DNA from: Palsa-883 sp963847615
GTDB taxonomy: Bacteria > Pseudomonadota > Alphaproteobacteria > Acetobacterales > Acetobacteraceae
Assembly (NCBI GenBank): GCA_963847615.1
Contig: CAWKAN010000025.1
Coordinates: 310,001 to 374,000 of the forward strand
Direction: 5' to 3'
DNA length: 64,000 nucleotides
Both the position numbers and the translations under genes were made by a program. The notes below the pieces were generated by a model that ran no database searches, was not told the origin of the DNA, and saw only the letters and a list, made by a program, of their open reading frames with translations. The first letter of the stretch is position 1, and each line of letters starts with the position of its first letter. Shown here one piece after another: positions 45,965 through 55,926 of this stretch.

Positions 45965-46186
45965 TCAAGTTGGCATTTTTGCCGTCAGGCGCTCGACCGC
46001 CTCGCGCACCCATGGATCGAGCTTTACTGTCTCGCCGTCCGGATGGGCGACGATACCGGCGCGCATGCGCGGGTCCCAGAAGCGGCGCAGATGCAGCTCG
46101 ATCGCCGCCACCGCCTTGTCGTGCGGCTGGTGGGCGAAGAAGCGGCCGATCTGGTTGGCCATATAGGCGAGCCTGTCAGGCGACAT
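45965..46186 (-). CDS. fdsD: NAD-dependent formate dehydrogenase delta subunit
   Basis: A 73-aa FdsD-like protein: LAYMANQIGRFFAHQP, AAIELHLRRFWDPRMRAG and DPWVREAV are the family blocks. It associates with the FdsABG complex and is needed for its assembly or stability. ATG 46186 overlaps the fdhD stop by 11 bases. It is the last fds gene on this transcript, with oxlT 63 bp downstream on the same strand. Confidence 0.88.
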   Translation of the reverse strand: MSPDRLAYMANQIGRFFAHQPHDKAVAAIELHLRRFWDPRMRAGIVAHPDGETVKLDPWVREAVERLTAKMPT

Positions 46187-47000
46187 GTTCCACCGCGCGC
46201 AAGGTGATCCGCTCCGGATGCGTGAATATCTCACTGCCGTCAGACCGCGCAACCCCGATCAGCGTGATACCGGCGTCTTCGGCCAGCCGCACCGCGAGCG
46301 CGGTCGGCGCGGACACCGCAACGATGACGGGCACACCGAGCATCGCCGCCTTCTGGATCAACTCGACGGAGACGCGGCTGGACAGCAGCAGCATCCCATC
46401 ATCCGCCGCGACACCCTGCCGCGCCAGCGCGCCGGCCAGCTTGTCGAGCGCGTTGTGCCGGCCGACATCCTCGCGCAGGGCCAGCAGACCAGGCGATGCG
46501 TGCCAGAAGCCCGCAGCGTGCACCGCGTGGGTCTGCCGGTTCAGCACCTGCGCCGCGGGCAGCGCGGCCATCGCCGCCTCGACCGAGGTCGCGTCAAACC
46601 GCGCCGTCGAAGTCACGCGTGGCGGCGGTCGCACCGCCTCGGCCAGGCTCTCGATGCCGCACAGCCCGCAGCCGCTCGGGCCGGCGATACGCCGGCGGCG
46701 CGCCTCGGTCAGCGCGGCACGTTCGGGTGCCAGCCACATGCGCAGTTCGATCCCCTGCTCTTGCGCAACGATCGCCAGGTCCTCGATCTCGGCGGCGTCG
46801 CGCACGATGCCTTCGGTCAGGCTGAAGCCGACGGCAAAATCCTCCAGATCGGCCGGGCTCGCCAGCATCACCGCGTAGGCGGTCCGGTTGTAGGTCAGCG
46901 CGATCGGGGTCTCTTCCGGGATCGCCCGCGCCCCGCGCAGCAGCGTCTCGCCACGCAGGGCAAGACGCGACACGCGGCGCACGGGCGGTGGCAGGATCAT
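46176..47000 (-). CDS. fdhD: formate dehydrogenase accessory sulfurtransferase FdhD
   Basis: A 274-aa FdhD (also called FdsC in fds operons). It sulfurates the molybdenum cofactor before insertion. The CxxC sulfur-transfer motif is GPSGCGLCGIESL near residues 111-116. EDVGRHNALDKLAG and SSRVSVELIQKAA are the other signatures. ATG 47000 lies in a 58-bp gap from the fdsA stop; that gap carries a palindrome. Confidence 0.92.
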   Translation of the reverse strand: MILPPPVRRVSRLALRGETLLRGARAIPEETPIALTYNRTAYAVMLASPADLEDFAVGFSLTEGIVRDAAEIEDLAIVAQEQGIELRMWLAPERAALTEARRRRIAGPSGCGLCGIESLAEAVRPPPRVTSTARFDATSVEAAMAALPAAQVLNRQTHAVHAAGFWHASPGLLALREDVGRHNALDKLAGALARQGVAADDGMLLLSSRVSVELIQKAAMLGVPVIVAVSAPTALAVRLAEDAGITLIGVARSDGSEIFTHPERITLRAVEHVA

Positions 47001-47036
47001 GCGTGGTGGCGGGCGCAGGCCCGCTCCACATGCGTC

Positions 47037-47059
47037 ATGGCCGGGCTTGATCCGGCCAT
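47037..47059. repeat. REP-like palindrome at the fdsA 3' end
   Basis: ATGGCCGG-GCTTGAT-CCGGCCAT forms a stem of 8 bp that touches the fdsA stop codon. ATGGCCGGGCTTGA-type palindromes are common intergenic elements in alphaproteobacteria. It could tune fdsA mRNA stability relative to fdhD. Confidence 0.55.
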
Positions 47060-49899
47060 CATTTCGCCGGCACGAGTTCGATGCGGCGCGCCACGCGGCT
47101 GTGCTCGGCGTAGCTCTGCTGCCACTCGCTCGGCCCGTTGCTCGGCGAGACCTGCACCGCGGTGACCTTGTATTCCGGGCAATTGGTTGCCCAGTCGGAA
47201 TACTCCGTGGTGATCACGTTGGCCTGCGTGTCGGGGTGGTGGAACGTGGTGTAGACCACGCCCGGCGCCACGCGGTCGGTGATCTGCGCGTGCAATGTCG
47301 TGGCGCCGACGCGGCTGGCCAGGCGCACCAGATCGCCCTGCTTGATGCCGCGCTCCTCGGCGTCGTGCGGATGGATCTCCAGCACATCCTCCGGGTGCCA
47401 CACGACGTTGGCGGTGCGCCGCGTCTGCGCGCCGACGTTGTACTGCGTCAGGATGCGCCCGGTGGTCAGCAGCAGCGGGAAGCGCGGGCCGACCTTCTCG
47501 TCGGTGGCGACGTATTCGGTGACGATGAAGCGGCCCTTGCCACGCACGAAGCCGCCGACGTGCATCACCGGCGTGCCGTGCGGCGCTTTCTCGTTGCACG
47601 GCCACTGCACCGAGCCTTCCGCCTCCAGCTTGGCGAAGGACACGCCGGCGAAGGTCGGCGTGGTGCGGGCGATCTCGTCCATGATCTCGGACGGATGCGC
47701 GTAATGCATGGGCAGGCCGTAGGCGTTGGCGATCGCCTGCGTCACCTCCCAGTCCGCCATGCCGGCGCGCGGCGCCATCACCCTGCGCACGCGGTTGATG
47801 CGCCGCTCGGCGTTGATGAAGGTGCCGTCCTTCTCCAGGAAGGTGGCGCCGGGCAGGAACACGTGGGCGTAGTTCGCGGTTTCGTTCAGGAACAGGTCCT
47901 GCACGACGACGCACTCCATCGCCTCCAGCCCGCTGGTGATATGGTGCGTGTCCGGATCGGACTGGGCGATGTCCTCGCCCTGGATGTAGATGCCGCGGAA
48001 CGTGCCGTCGATCGCCGCGTCCAGCATGTTGGGGATGCGCAGCCCGGGCTCCGGATCCAGCGTCACACCCCACTCGCGCTCGAAGATCGCGCGCACCGCG
48101 GGGTCGGAGACGTGGCGGTAGCCCGGCAGCTCGTGCGGGAAGCTGCCCATGTCGCAACTGCCTTGCACGTTGTTCTGGCCGCGCAGCGGGTTGACCCCGA
48201 CGCCCGTCTTGCCGATATTGCCGGTTGCCATCGCCAGGTTCGCCAGCGCCATCACCGCGGTACTGCCCTGGCTGTGCTCGGTCACGCCGAGGCCGTAATA
48301 GATCGCCGCATTGCCGCCGGTGGCATACAGCCGCGCCGCGCCGCGGATGGCCGCCGCCGGCACGCCGGAAACCTTTGCCACTTCCTCCGGACTGTTGCGC
48401 GCTTCGGCGACGAACGCCGCCCATTCGGCGAAGGCGTCCTCCTCGCAGCGGGCGCGCACGAAGTCCTGGTTCACCAGCCCCTCGGTGACGATCACATGCG
48501 CGAGCGAGGTCAGCACCGCGACGTTGGTGCCGGGCTGCAGCGGCAGGTGGAAGGCAGCCTCGACATGCGGCGTGTGCACCAGGTCGATACGGCGCGGATC
48601 GATGACGATCAGTTTTGCGCCGGCGCGCAACCGCTGCTTCATGTGCGAGGCGAATACCGGATGTCCGTCGGTCGGGTTGGCGCCGATCACCATGATGACG
48701 TCGGCGTGGTCGACCGAATCGAAATCCTGCGTGCCGGCCGAGGTGCCGAAGGTCGAGCTCAGCCCGTAGCCGGTCGGCGAGTGACAGACCCGGGCGCAGG
48801 TGTCGGTGTTGTTGTTGCCGAAGGCCGCGCGGGCCAGCTTCTGCACCAGGAAGGTTTCCTCATTGGTGCAGCGCGACGAGGTGATCACGCCCACCGCGCC
48901 GCGGCCATGCTGCGCCTGGATGCGCTTGAACTCGCGCGCGACGTGGCCGATCGCCGCGTCCCAGCTGACCTCGCGCCACGGATCGGTGGTCTTCGCGCGA
49001 AGCATCGGCTTCACGATGCGCTCGCGATGCGTGGCATAGCCCCAGGCGAAACGCCCCTTGACGCAGGAATGCCCGTGGTTCGCCTTGCCGTCCTTGTACG
49101 GCACCATGTTCACCACGGTGTCGCCGCGCATCTCCGCCTTGAAGCTGCACCCGACGCCGCAATAGGCGCAGGTGGTGACCACGGAATGTTCCGGCTGGCC
49201 AAGATCGACGATGGTCTTTTCCATCAGCGTCGCGGTCGGGCAGGCCTGCACGCAGGCGCCGCAGGAGACGCATTCGGACGCCAGGAACGGCTCGTCCATC
49301 CCGGCGGCGACCTTGGAGGCGAAGCCGCGCCCCTGGATGGTCAGCGCGAAGGTGCCCTGCACCTCCTCGCACGCCCGCACGCAGCGCGAGCAGACGATGC
49401 ATTTCGACGCCTCGAACTGGAAATACGGGTTCGACACATCGGTCGGCGCGGCCAGGTGGTTGGCTCCGGCATAACCGTACCGAACATCGCGCAGCCCGAC
49501 CTCGCCCGCGGCGTCCTGCAACTCGCAATTGCCGTTCGCCGCGCAGGTCAGGCAGTCCAGCGGATGGTCGGAGATGTACAGCTCCATCACCCCGCGGCGG
49601 AGTTGCCGAACCTTGTCGGACGCGGTGTGCACCTTCAGGCCGGGAGCCACCAGCGTGGTGCAGGACGCCGGCGTGCCGGGCCGGCCCTCGATCTCCACCA
49701 GGCACAGCCGGCACGACCCGAACGCATTCAGGCTGTCGGTGGCGCAAAGTTTCGGCACCTTGATGCCGGCCTGCATCGCCGCGCGCATGATCGAGGTGCC
49801 CTCCGGCACCGTCACCTCGTGCCCGTCGATCGTCAGCGTCACCGGCTGCGTCGCGAGACGAATCGGCGTGCCGTAGTCGATCTCCTGGATCAGCGGCAT
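47059..49899 (-). CDS. fdsA: NAD-dependent formate dehydrogenase alpha (catalytic) subunit
   Basis: A 946-aa molybdenum (bis-MGD) formate dehydrogenase. The N-terminal [2Fe-2S] domain has Cys 52, 63, 66 and 80. A His/Cys [4Fe-4S] site follows in HPLDCLTCAANGNC, then two ferredoxin clusters (CIVCSRCVRAC, CVSCGACVQAC) and the catalytic-domain cluster (CAYCGVGC). The Mo ligand is Cys in NTDTCARVCHSPTGYG, not selenocysteine. It oxidises formate to CO2 and passes electrons to FdsG/FdsB for NAD reduction. ATG 49899 follows AAGGAGGG, with a 10-bp gap from fdsB. Confidence 0.95.
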   Translation of the reverse strand: MPLIQEIDYGTPIRLATQPVTLTIDGHEVTVPEGTSIMRAAMQAGIKVPKLCATDSLNAFGSCRLCLVEIEGRPGTPASCTTLVAPGLKVHTASDKVRQLRRGVMELYISDHPLDCLTCAANGNCELQDAAGEVGLRDVRYGYAGANHLAAPTDVSNPYFQFEASKCIVCSRCVRACEEVQGTFALTIQGRGFASKVAAGMDEPFLASECVSCGACVQACPTATLMEKTIVDLGQPEHSVVTTCAYCGVGCSFKAEMRGDTVVNMVPYKDGKANHGHSCVKGRFAWGYATHRERIVKPMLRAKTTDPWREVSWDAAIGHVAREFKRIQAQHGRGAVGVITSSRCTNEETFLVQKLARAAFGNNNTDTCARVCHSPTGYGLSSTFGTSAGTQDFDSVDHADVIMVIGANPTDGHPVFASHMKQRLRAGAKLIVIDPRRIDLVHTPHVEAAFHLPLQPGTNVAVLTSLAHVIVTEGLVNQDFVRARCEEDAFAEWAAFVAEARNSPEEVAKVSGVPAAAIRGAARLYATGGNAAIYYGLGVTEHSQGSTAVMALANLAMATGNIGKTGVGVNPLRGQNNVQGSCDMGSFPHELPGYRHVSDPAVRAIFEREWGVTLDPEPGLRIPNMLDAAIDGTFRGIYIQGEDIAQSDPDTHHITSGLEAMECVVVQDLFLNETANYAHVFLPGATFLEKDGTFINAERRINRVRRVMAPRAGMADWEVTQAIANAYGLPMHYAHPSEIMDEIARTTPTFAGVSFAKLEAEGSVQWPCNEKAPHGTPVMHVGGFVRGKGRFIVTEYVATDEKVGPRFPLLLTTGRILTQYNVGAQTRRTANVVWHPEDVLEIHPHDAEERGIKQGDLVRLASRVGATTLHAQITDRVAPGVVYTTFHHPDTQANVITTEYSDWATNCPEYKVTAVQVSPSNGPSEWQQSYAEHSRVARRIELVPAK

Positions 49900-49909
49900 G
49901 GGTCCCTCC

Positions 49910-51422
49910 TTACGCCGCCGCACGCCGGGCGGGGTGGAAATCTTCCGGGAAATGGATCAGCGCGCTCATCACCGGGTATGGAATGAAACCGCCCAGCGCG
50001 CAGAGCGAACCGAACTTCATCGTGTGGCAAAGATCGGTCAGCAGCGCGAGGTTCGCATCGACATTGGTGCCCGCCATGATCTTGTCGATCACTTCCCGTC
50101 CGCGCACCGAGCCGATGCGGCACGGCGTGCACTTGCCGCAGGATTCCACCTCGCAGAATTCCATGGCGAAGCGTGCCTGCCGGGCCATGTCCACCGTGTC
50201 GTCGAACACCACCACGCCGCCATGGCCGATCAACCCGTCGCGCGCGGCGAACGCCTCGTAGTCGAATGTGGTGTCGAACAGCGTGGGGGGAAAATAGGCG
50301 CCGAGCGGCCCGCCGACCTGCACCGCGCGCACCGGACGGCCGGACAGCGTGCCGCCGCCGATCTCGTTGACCAGCTCGCCGAGCGTCAGGCCGAAGCCGG
50401 CCTCGAACAGCCCGGCATACTTGATGTTGCCGGCGAGCTGGATCGGCATCGTGCCGCGCGAGCGGCCGAAGCCCAGCGCCTGGTACGGCGCCGCGCCATC
50501 GGCCATGATGCCCGGCACGCTGGCCAGGCTGATCACGTTGTTCACCACGGTGGGCATGCCGAACAGCCCGTGATGCGCCGGCAGCGGCGGCTTGGCGCGC
50601 ACCTGGCCGCGCCTGCCCTCCAGGCTCTCCAGCAACGAGGTTTCTTCACCGCACACATAGGCGCCGGCGCCGACCCGTTGCTCGATGTCGAACCCCGCGC
50701 CCAGCAGCCCCTCGCGCCGGGCGATCGCCAGCACCGCGTCGAACGTTGCAATCGCGTGCGGGTATTCCGAGCGGGTGTAGACATAGCCCTTGGCCGCGCC
50801 GGTGGCGAAGCCGGCGATCGCCATGCCCTCGATCAGCGCGAACGGATCGCCTTCCATCAGCATGCGGTCGGCATAGGTGCCGGAATCGCCCTCGTCGGCG
50901 TTGCAGACGATGTACTTGCGCGCGCCCGCCGCCTCCGCCGTGGTCTGCCACTTGATGCCGGTGGGAAAACCCGCGCCGCCGCGGCCGCGCAGGCCGGACT
51001 GGATGACCTGCTCGATCGTCGCCGCCGGGCCGATCTCGCGCGCCCGCGCCAGGCCCTGCAGTCCGCCATGCGCGCGATAGGCCGCGATCGACAGCGGATC
51101 GATCACGCCGCAGCGCGCGAAGGTCAGCCGGGTCTGCCGGGCGAGGAACGGGATCTCCTCCGGCCGGCCCAGGCGCAGCCGGTGCGCACCGCCCTCCAGC
51201 AGTCCCGCGTCGAGCAGCCAGGGCACGTCGGCCGGCGGTCACCGGCCCGTAGGCGATGCGCCCCGACGGCGTCGCCACCTCGATCATCGGCTCCAGCCAG
51301 AACAGCCCGCGCGAGCCGGTGCGCACGATCTCGATCCCCGGCTTGGCCAGCGCCGCGGCAACCGCGTCGGCGCCCAGCGCCAGCGCCGCGGCATCGCGCG
51401 GGACATAGACGGTGGCGGTCAT
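49910..51422 (-). CDS. fdsB: NAD-dependent formate dehydrogenase beta subunit (with a frameshift)
   Basis: A NuoF-like flavoprotein, about 500 aa. The thioredoxin-like N-terminal part (MTATVYVPRD, GLFWLEPMIEV) is in one frame to near 51238. The rest is in the next frame: ADVPWLLDAGLLEGG, RGRGGAGFPTGIKW for FMN, CNADEGDSGTYADR for NAD, and the [4Fe-4S] CEVESCGKCTPCRIG. One surplus base in GCCGGCCGAC accounts for the break. It reduces NAD with electrons from FdsA. The start overlaps the fdsG stop. Confidence 0.88.
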
Positions 51423-51889
51423 GTCGCGGCCTCCAGTTCGGCTTCGACCCGCGCGACGTCGAGCCGGCCGAGCGGGCGCCCGTCCAGCATGCCGGCCGGG
51501 CCGACGGCGCAGAGACCCAGGCAGAACACCGGCTCCAGCGTCACCGCGCCGTCGGCGGTGGTGCCGTGCCACCCGACCCCAAGATGCGTGCGGGTCTTGG
51601 CGGCAAGCGCATCGGCGCCGAGCGATTGGCAGGCCTCGGCGCGGCACAGCCGCAGCACATGCCGGCCGGGCGGATGATCGCGGAAGTCATGATAGAAGGT
51701 GACGATCCCGTGCATCTCGGCGCGGGAGATGTTCAGCGCCGCGGCGAGCATCGGAATGGCGTCCTTCGGCACATGGCCGAACGCGCCCTGCAGTGCATGC
51801 AGGATCGGCAGCGCGGCGCCCTCCCGGCCGGCGTGCGCGGCGATAATCGCCGCCCCCCGCTCCTTGCTCCATGCTTCGAACCCGGCCAA
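51419..51889 (-). CDS. fdsG: NAD-dependent formate dehydrogenase gamma subunit
   Basis: A 156-aa NuoE-like [2Fe-2S] protein. Ligands are in RLCRAEACQS and CLGLCAVGPAGML; the helical N-terminus ALPILHALQGAFGHVPKDAI is typical. It relays electrons within the FdsABG complex. The start is TTG 51889 with GGGAGG 5 bases upstream. It is the first gene of the fdsGBA-fdhD-fdsD operon. Confidence 0.92.
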   Translation of the reverse strand: MAGFEAWSKERGAAIIAAHAGREGAALPILHALQGAFGHVPKDAIPMLAAALNISRAEMHGIVTFYHDFRDHPPGRHVLRLCRAEACQSLGADALAAKTRTHLGVGWHGTTADGAVTLEPVFCLGLCAVGPAGMLDGRPLGRLDVARVEAELEAAT

Positions 51890-51993
51890 CGCGCCCTCCC
51901 GCTACGGTTTCGCCCCGTTCAGATCGGCCCTAATGGCGGCAGAAGCAACGCCAATGCAAGAAAGCCGCGCCGTGCCGCAATAGAACATTTCTA

Positions 51994-52902
51994 TCAATCG
52001 GGCGGCGGCGACGCCAGCCAGGCATCGCTGAGGCGCTTCGCCTCGGTCACCAGCGCCGTCGTCAGCGGCCCCATCGGCTCGCGCTGGGGATAGACCAGGC
52101 CGACCAGCGGCGGCGGTGCCGGCTCGGCGATCGGGATGGCGCGGATCGGATCGGTCAGGCCCAGCGTCTCGGCCATCTGCGCCGGCATCACGCTGGCCCA
52201 GGCGCCGGTGCGCACGTGGCTGAACAGCACCAGCATGGAGTTGGACTGCAGGGTGGGCCGCGGTTCCACCCCGGCGTCGCGCAGCCGCCGGTCGATGATG
52301 CGGCGGTTCTGCATGTCCGGCGTCAGCAGGCACAGCGGGATGCGCCCGACCTCGTCCCAGCCGACGCTCGCCCGGTTGCCCAGCGGACTGTCGGCGGCGG
52401 TGATCAGCCGGTAGTGCTCGTGATACAGCGCGACGGCGCGCACCCGGCCGAGCGGCTCGTTGTCCAGATAGGTCAGCCCGGCATCGATCTCCAGGTTCTC
52501 CAGCATCGCCAGAACCTCGAGCGAGTTGCGCGACAGGATGGTGAAATCGACCTCCGGGTGGCGGGTGCGGAACGGCGTGGTCAAGGCGGCGACGATCGGC
52601 AGCGCGGTGGGGATGGCGGCGATGCGCAGATGCCCGGACAGGCCGCGCTGCAGCGCGCCGATCTCCTGGCGCATGGCGCGCGCATCGCCGACGATGCGCC
52701 GCGCCCAGTCGAGCACGCGCAGCCCCTCCGGCGTGAAGCCGATGAAGCGCGACTGGCGGTTGACCAGCAGGATGCCGAGGGTCTGTTCAAGCTGCTTCAG
52801 CCCGGCCGAGAGCGTGGGCTGGGTGACGCCGCAGGCTTCCGCGGCGCGGCCGAAATGTTGCTCGCGGGCCAGGGCAAGCAGCATCTCCAATTTGTCGATC
52901 AT
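51994..52902 (-). CDS. fdsR: LysR-family regulator, probably of the formate dehydrogenase operon
   Basis: A 302-aa LysR-type regulator. The HTH is LALAREQHFGRAAEACGVTQPTLSAGLKQLE, and the effector-binding domain follows (LRIAAIPTALPIVAALTTPF). It is upstream of fdsG on the same strand with a 104-bp gap, and resembles FdsR of formate dehydrogenase operons, which responds to formate. I use ATG 52902; four further ATGs occur upstream, one in each 17-bp repeat, so the start is ambiguous. Confidence 0.82.
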   Translation of the reverse strand: MIDKLEMLLALAREQHFGRAAEACGVTQPTLSAGLKQLEQTLGILLVNRQSRFIGFTPEGLRVLDWARRIVGDARAMRQEIGALQRGLSGHLRIAAIPTALPIVAALTTPFRTRHPEVDFTILSRNSLEVLAMLENLEIDAGLTYLDNEPLGRVRAVALYHEHYRLITAADSPLGNRASVGWDEVGRIPLCLLTPDMQNRRIIDRRLRDAGVEPRPTLQSNSMLVLFSHVRTGAWASVMPAQMAETLGLTDPIRAIPIAEPAPPPLVGLVYPQREPMGPLTTALVTEAKRLSDAWLASPPPD

Positions 52903-52974
52903 GGACCGGCCGAACTCATGGACGACCGCCACTCATGGACGGGCCCAACTCATGGACGGCCCCCACTCATGGAC
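52897..52974. repeat. five 17-bp direct repeats at the fdsR start
   Basis: TCATGGAC recurs at exactly 17-bp intervals: in the segments starting 52897, 52914, 52931, 52948 and 52965, with consensus (A)CTCATGGACGGCCCC. On the coding strand each copy offers an ATG. Because 17 is not a multiple of three, copy-number change would shift which ATG is in frame. It may be a slippage-prone start region or a set of binding sites on about the same helical face every third copy. Confidence 0.8.
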
Positions 52975-53079
52975 AGCCCTGGCATGAACGCGCCTGGGGG
53001 CGGCTTGATCGGGTCATCGTGATCCTCATGGAGGGGCGCGGCGTGGTGTATCCACCACGCCGCCGCCGCGCCGCGCGGA

Positions 53080-54318
53080 TTATGCGTGCACCAGCGCGCA
53101 GCCGCCTTCGTTCAACGGCCGGAATGCCTGCTCGGCTGGCGTCGTCTTGACCAGCTTGTAGTAGTCCCAGGCGTATTTGCTTTCCGCCGGCGACTTGACC
53201 TCGAACAAGTACATCGGGTGCATGACCCGGCCGTCCGGGCGCACGCTGCCCTTGCCGAACAGCGTGTCGTCGGTCGGCATCGCCTTCATCTGCGCCACCG
53301 TCGCCCGCCCGCTGGCCTTGGCCCGGTCGATGCCGAGCGCCGCCATCGCCTTCAGGCAGTGCCAGTTCGCCGCATAATCGCCGGCCTGGATCATCGACGG
53401 CATCCAGCCGCTCATCCGTGCGCCGAAACGTTTGCCATACGCGCGGGTGGCCTCGTTCAGGTCCCAGTAGAACGCCTCGCTCAACAGCAGGCCCTGCGCG
53501 GTGGCCAGGCCGACGCCGTGCAGGTCGGGCAGCATCATCAGCAGCGCGGCCAGCTTGGCCTTCCGGGTGATACCGAACTCCTGCGCCTGCTTGACGCAGT
53601 TCACCGTGTCGATGCCGCTGTTGGCGAGACCGATTACCTTGCAGCCGGACGCCGCCGCCTGCAGCAGGAGGGCGGAGAAATCGGTGGTCTCGGGGAACGG
53701 CGTGTAGACGGTGCCCAGCACCTTGCCGCCGGCGCGGGTGACGAAGCCGGCGGTGTCGCCGGCGAGTTGATGGCCGAACGTGTAGTCGGCGCCGATGAAG
53801 AACCAGGAATTGCCGCCCGCGGCGACAACCGCACCGCCGGTGGATTTGCCGAGCGCCCAGGTGTCGTAGGTCCAGTGCACATGGTTCGGCGTGCAGAACT
53901 TGCCGGTGATCGCCGAACTGGCCGGGCCGGTCAGCAGCGCCACCTTGTCCTTTTCCTGCACCAGGCTGCAGATCGCCAGTGCGGCGGCGGAGTTGTTGAC
54001 CTGGGAGATGATGTCCACCCCCTGCCGATCGATCCAGTCGCGCGCGATGGAGGCGGCGATGTCGGGCTTCGACTGGTAGTCGGCCACCATCACCTCGACC
54101 TTGATATCGGGGTGCAGCTGCATGAAATCCTCGGCGGCGAGCGTGGTGCCGACGACCGAGCCATGGCCGTTACTGGCCGCGTTCGGTCCGTTGAGGTCGG
54201 TCAGGATGCCGATGCGGATGGTCTTGGCGGCCTGCGCGCGGGCGCCGGGCACGGCAAGGGCAGAGGCGGCGAGCAGCGACCCGCCGAGTGCGGCGCGCCG
54301 GGTGATACGAACGGTCAT
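53080..54318 (-). CDS. ABC transporter substrate-binding protein (HAAT type)
   Basis: A 412-aa periplasmic binding protein. A Tat-type signal (TRRAALGGSLLAASALAVPG) is followed by IRIGILTDLNGPNAASNGHGS, and the two-lobed fold carries WFFIGADYTFGHQLAGDT. It resembles binding proteins for small amides or carboxylates. No permease or ATPase gene is adjacent, so it may serve the transporter at 38571-42051 or be an orphan. ATG 54318. Confidence 0.85.
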   Translation of the reverse strand: MTVRITRRAALGGSLLAASALAVPGARAQAAKTIRIGILTDLNGPNAASNGHGSVVGTTLAAEDFMQLHPDIKVEVMVADYQSKPDIAASIARDWIDRQGVDIISQVNNSAAALAICSLVQEKDKVALLTGPASSAITGKFCTPNHVHWTYDTWALGKSTGGAVVAAGGNSWFFIGADYTFGHQLAGDTAGFVTRAGGKVLGTVYTPFPETTDFSALLLQAAASGCKVIGLANSGIDTVNCVKQAQEFGITRKAKLAALLMMLPDLHGVGLATAQGLLLSEAFYWDLNEATRAYGKRFGARMSGWMPSMIQAGDYAANWHCLKAMAALGIDRAKASGRATVAQMKAMPTDDTLFGKGSVRPDGRVMHPMYLFEVKSPAESKYAWDYYKLVKTTPAEQAFRPLNEGGCALVHA

Positions 54319-54484
54319 GGAATGGTCTTCCCCAGTTGGCAACCCCCGGGTTGTGGCCGATTCGGCGCCGGGAGGAAAGGGCCGGGCGGGCGGACACCGG
54401 TCCGCGGCATGGCCTCGCGGGCGCAATCAAGCTGGCGAAATCCGCCACCATCGCTAGAGTGCCGCGTCGGAGGTCGCCAAGCGC

Positions 54485-55926
54485 ATGCACGTCGCCACCA
54501 GTCCCGAATTCAGGCGCAACGCCACGCGCGCCATCGCCGACGCCTCCTTGCAGAAGGCGCTGGCCAACTCGCGCCCGCAATTCATGGCGCGGCGCACCCG
54601 CGCGGTGGCGGCGCTGCCGGAGTTCGAGGCACTGCGCGACACCGCGCGCGACATCAAGAACCACACCCTGGCCAACCTGGATTTCTACCTGGAAGCCTGG
54701 GAAGCGAAGCTGCTGGCGGCCGGGGGGAAAGTGCACTGGTGCGCCACGGCCGAGGACGCCGCGCGCCGCGGTGCTGGACATCTGCCAGGCGGCCGGCGCG
54801 CGCACGGTGACCAAGGGCAAGTCGATGATCGGCGAGGAGATCGCCATCAACGACCACCTGGAACGCGCCGGCATCACGCCGGTGGAAACCGACCTCGGCG
54901 AATACATCATCCAGCTTCGCCACGAGCTGCCGAGCCATATCATTGCTCCCGCGTTCCATCTGAACCGGGAGGACTGGGAGGCGCAGTTCCGCAAATCGCA
55001 CACCGACCTGCCCGCCGACCGCGTGTTCCACGAGCGGCGCGACATCCTGACCGAAGCGCGCACCAAGCTGCGCGAACGGTTCCTCGCCGCCGATGTCGGC
55101 ATCACCGGCGCCAATTTCCTGATCGCCGAGACCGGAGCAGCGTCATCGTCACCAACGAGGGCAACGGCGACCTGACGCAGACGCTGCCGCGCGTGCACAT
55201 CGTGCTGGCCAGCATCGAGAAGGTGGTGCCCACGATGGAGGATTGCTGCGCGCTGCTGCGCGTGCTGGCGCGCTCGGCCACCGGGCAGGAGTTCTCGGTC
55301 TACACCACGTTCTCCACCGGCGCGCGGCGGCCCGACGACCTCGACGGGCCGGCGGAATACCACGTCGTGCTGCTCGACAACGGGCGCTCGGCGATGCTGG
55401 GCGGCGAATTCCAGGACATGCTGCGCTGCATTCGTTGTGCGGCCTGCATGAACCACTGCCCGGTCTACGGCGCGATCGGCGGGCACGCCTATGGCTGGGT
55501 GTATCCCGGGCCGATGGGCAGCGTGCTGACGCCGGCGCTGATCGGCGTCGACCAGGCGGGGCATTTGCCGAACGCCTCAACCTTCTGCGGCAAGTGCGAA
55601 AGCGTCTGCCCGGTGAAGATCCCGTTGCCGAAACTGATGCGCCACTGGCGGGAACGCGAATTCGAGCGGCATTTGACCCCGGCCACGGTGCGGCGGGGCC
55701 TGGCGCTGTGGGCGTTCTTCGCGCGCCGGCCCGCGCTGTATCGGTTGGCGACCCGCGCCGGCGCCGTGACGCTGGGTTGGCTGGGGCGCAAGCGGGGGCG
55801 GTTCACGTCGCTGCCGCTGGCGGGCGGCTGGACCGGCGGACGCGACCTGCCGGCGCCCGAGGGCGACACGTTCTTCGCGCGCTACGCCAAGGCGAAGCGG
55901 CAGACGGCGCACGGGGCCAGGCATGA
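54485..55926 (+). CDS. lutB: LutB-like lactate utilisation iron-sulfur protein (with frameshifts)
   Basis: About 475 aa. The LUD domain (ANLDFYLEAWEAKLLAAGGK, TVTKGKSMIGEEIAIN, GITGANFLIAETG) is followed by two [4Fe-4S] motifs, CIRCAACMNHCPVY and CGKCESVCPVKIP. LutABC oxidises lactate to pyruvate through these centres. The frame breaks near 54768 (one extra base in GACGCCGCGCGCC) and returns near 55138 (one missing base in ACCGGAGCAGC). A further shift near the end would give the stop overlapping lutC (ATGA at 55923). lutA is not in the window. Confidence 0.8.

Noticed and set aside
46999..49986. A 995-codon frame opposite fdsA
   Set aside because: It is the antisense shadow of the formate dehydrogenase alpha gene, which has all cluster-binding motifs in its own frame.
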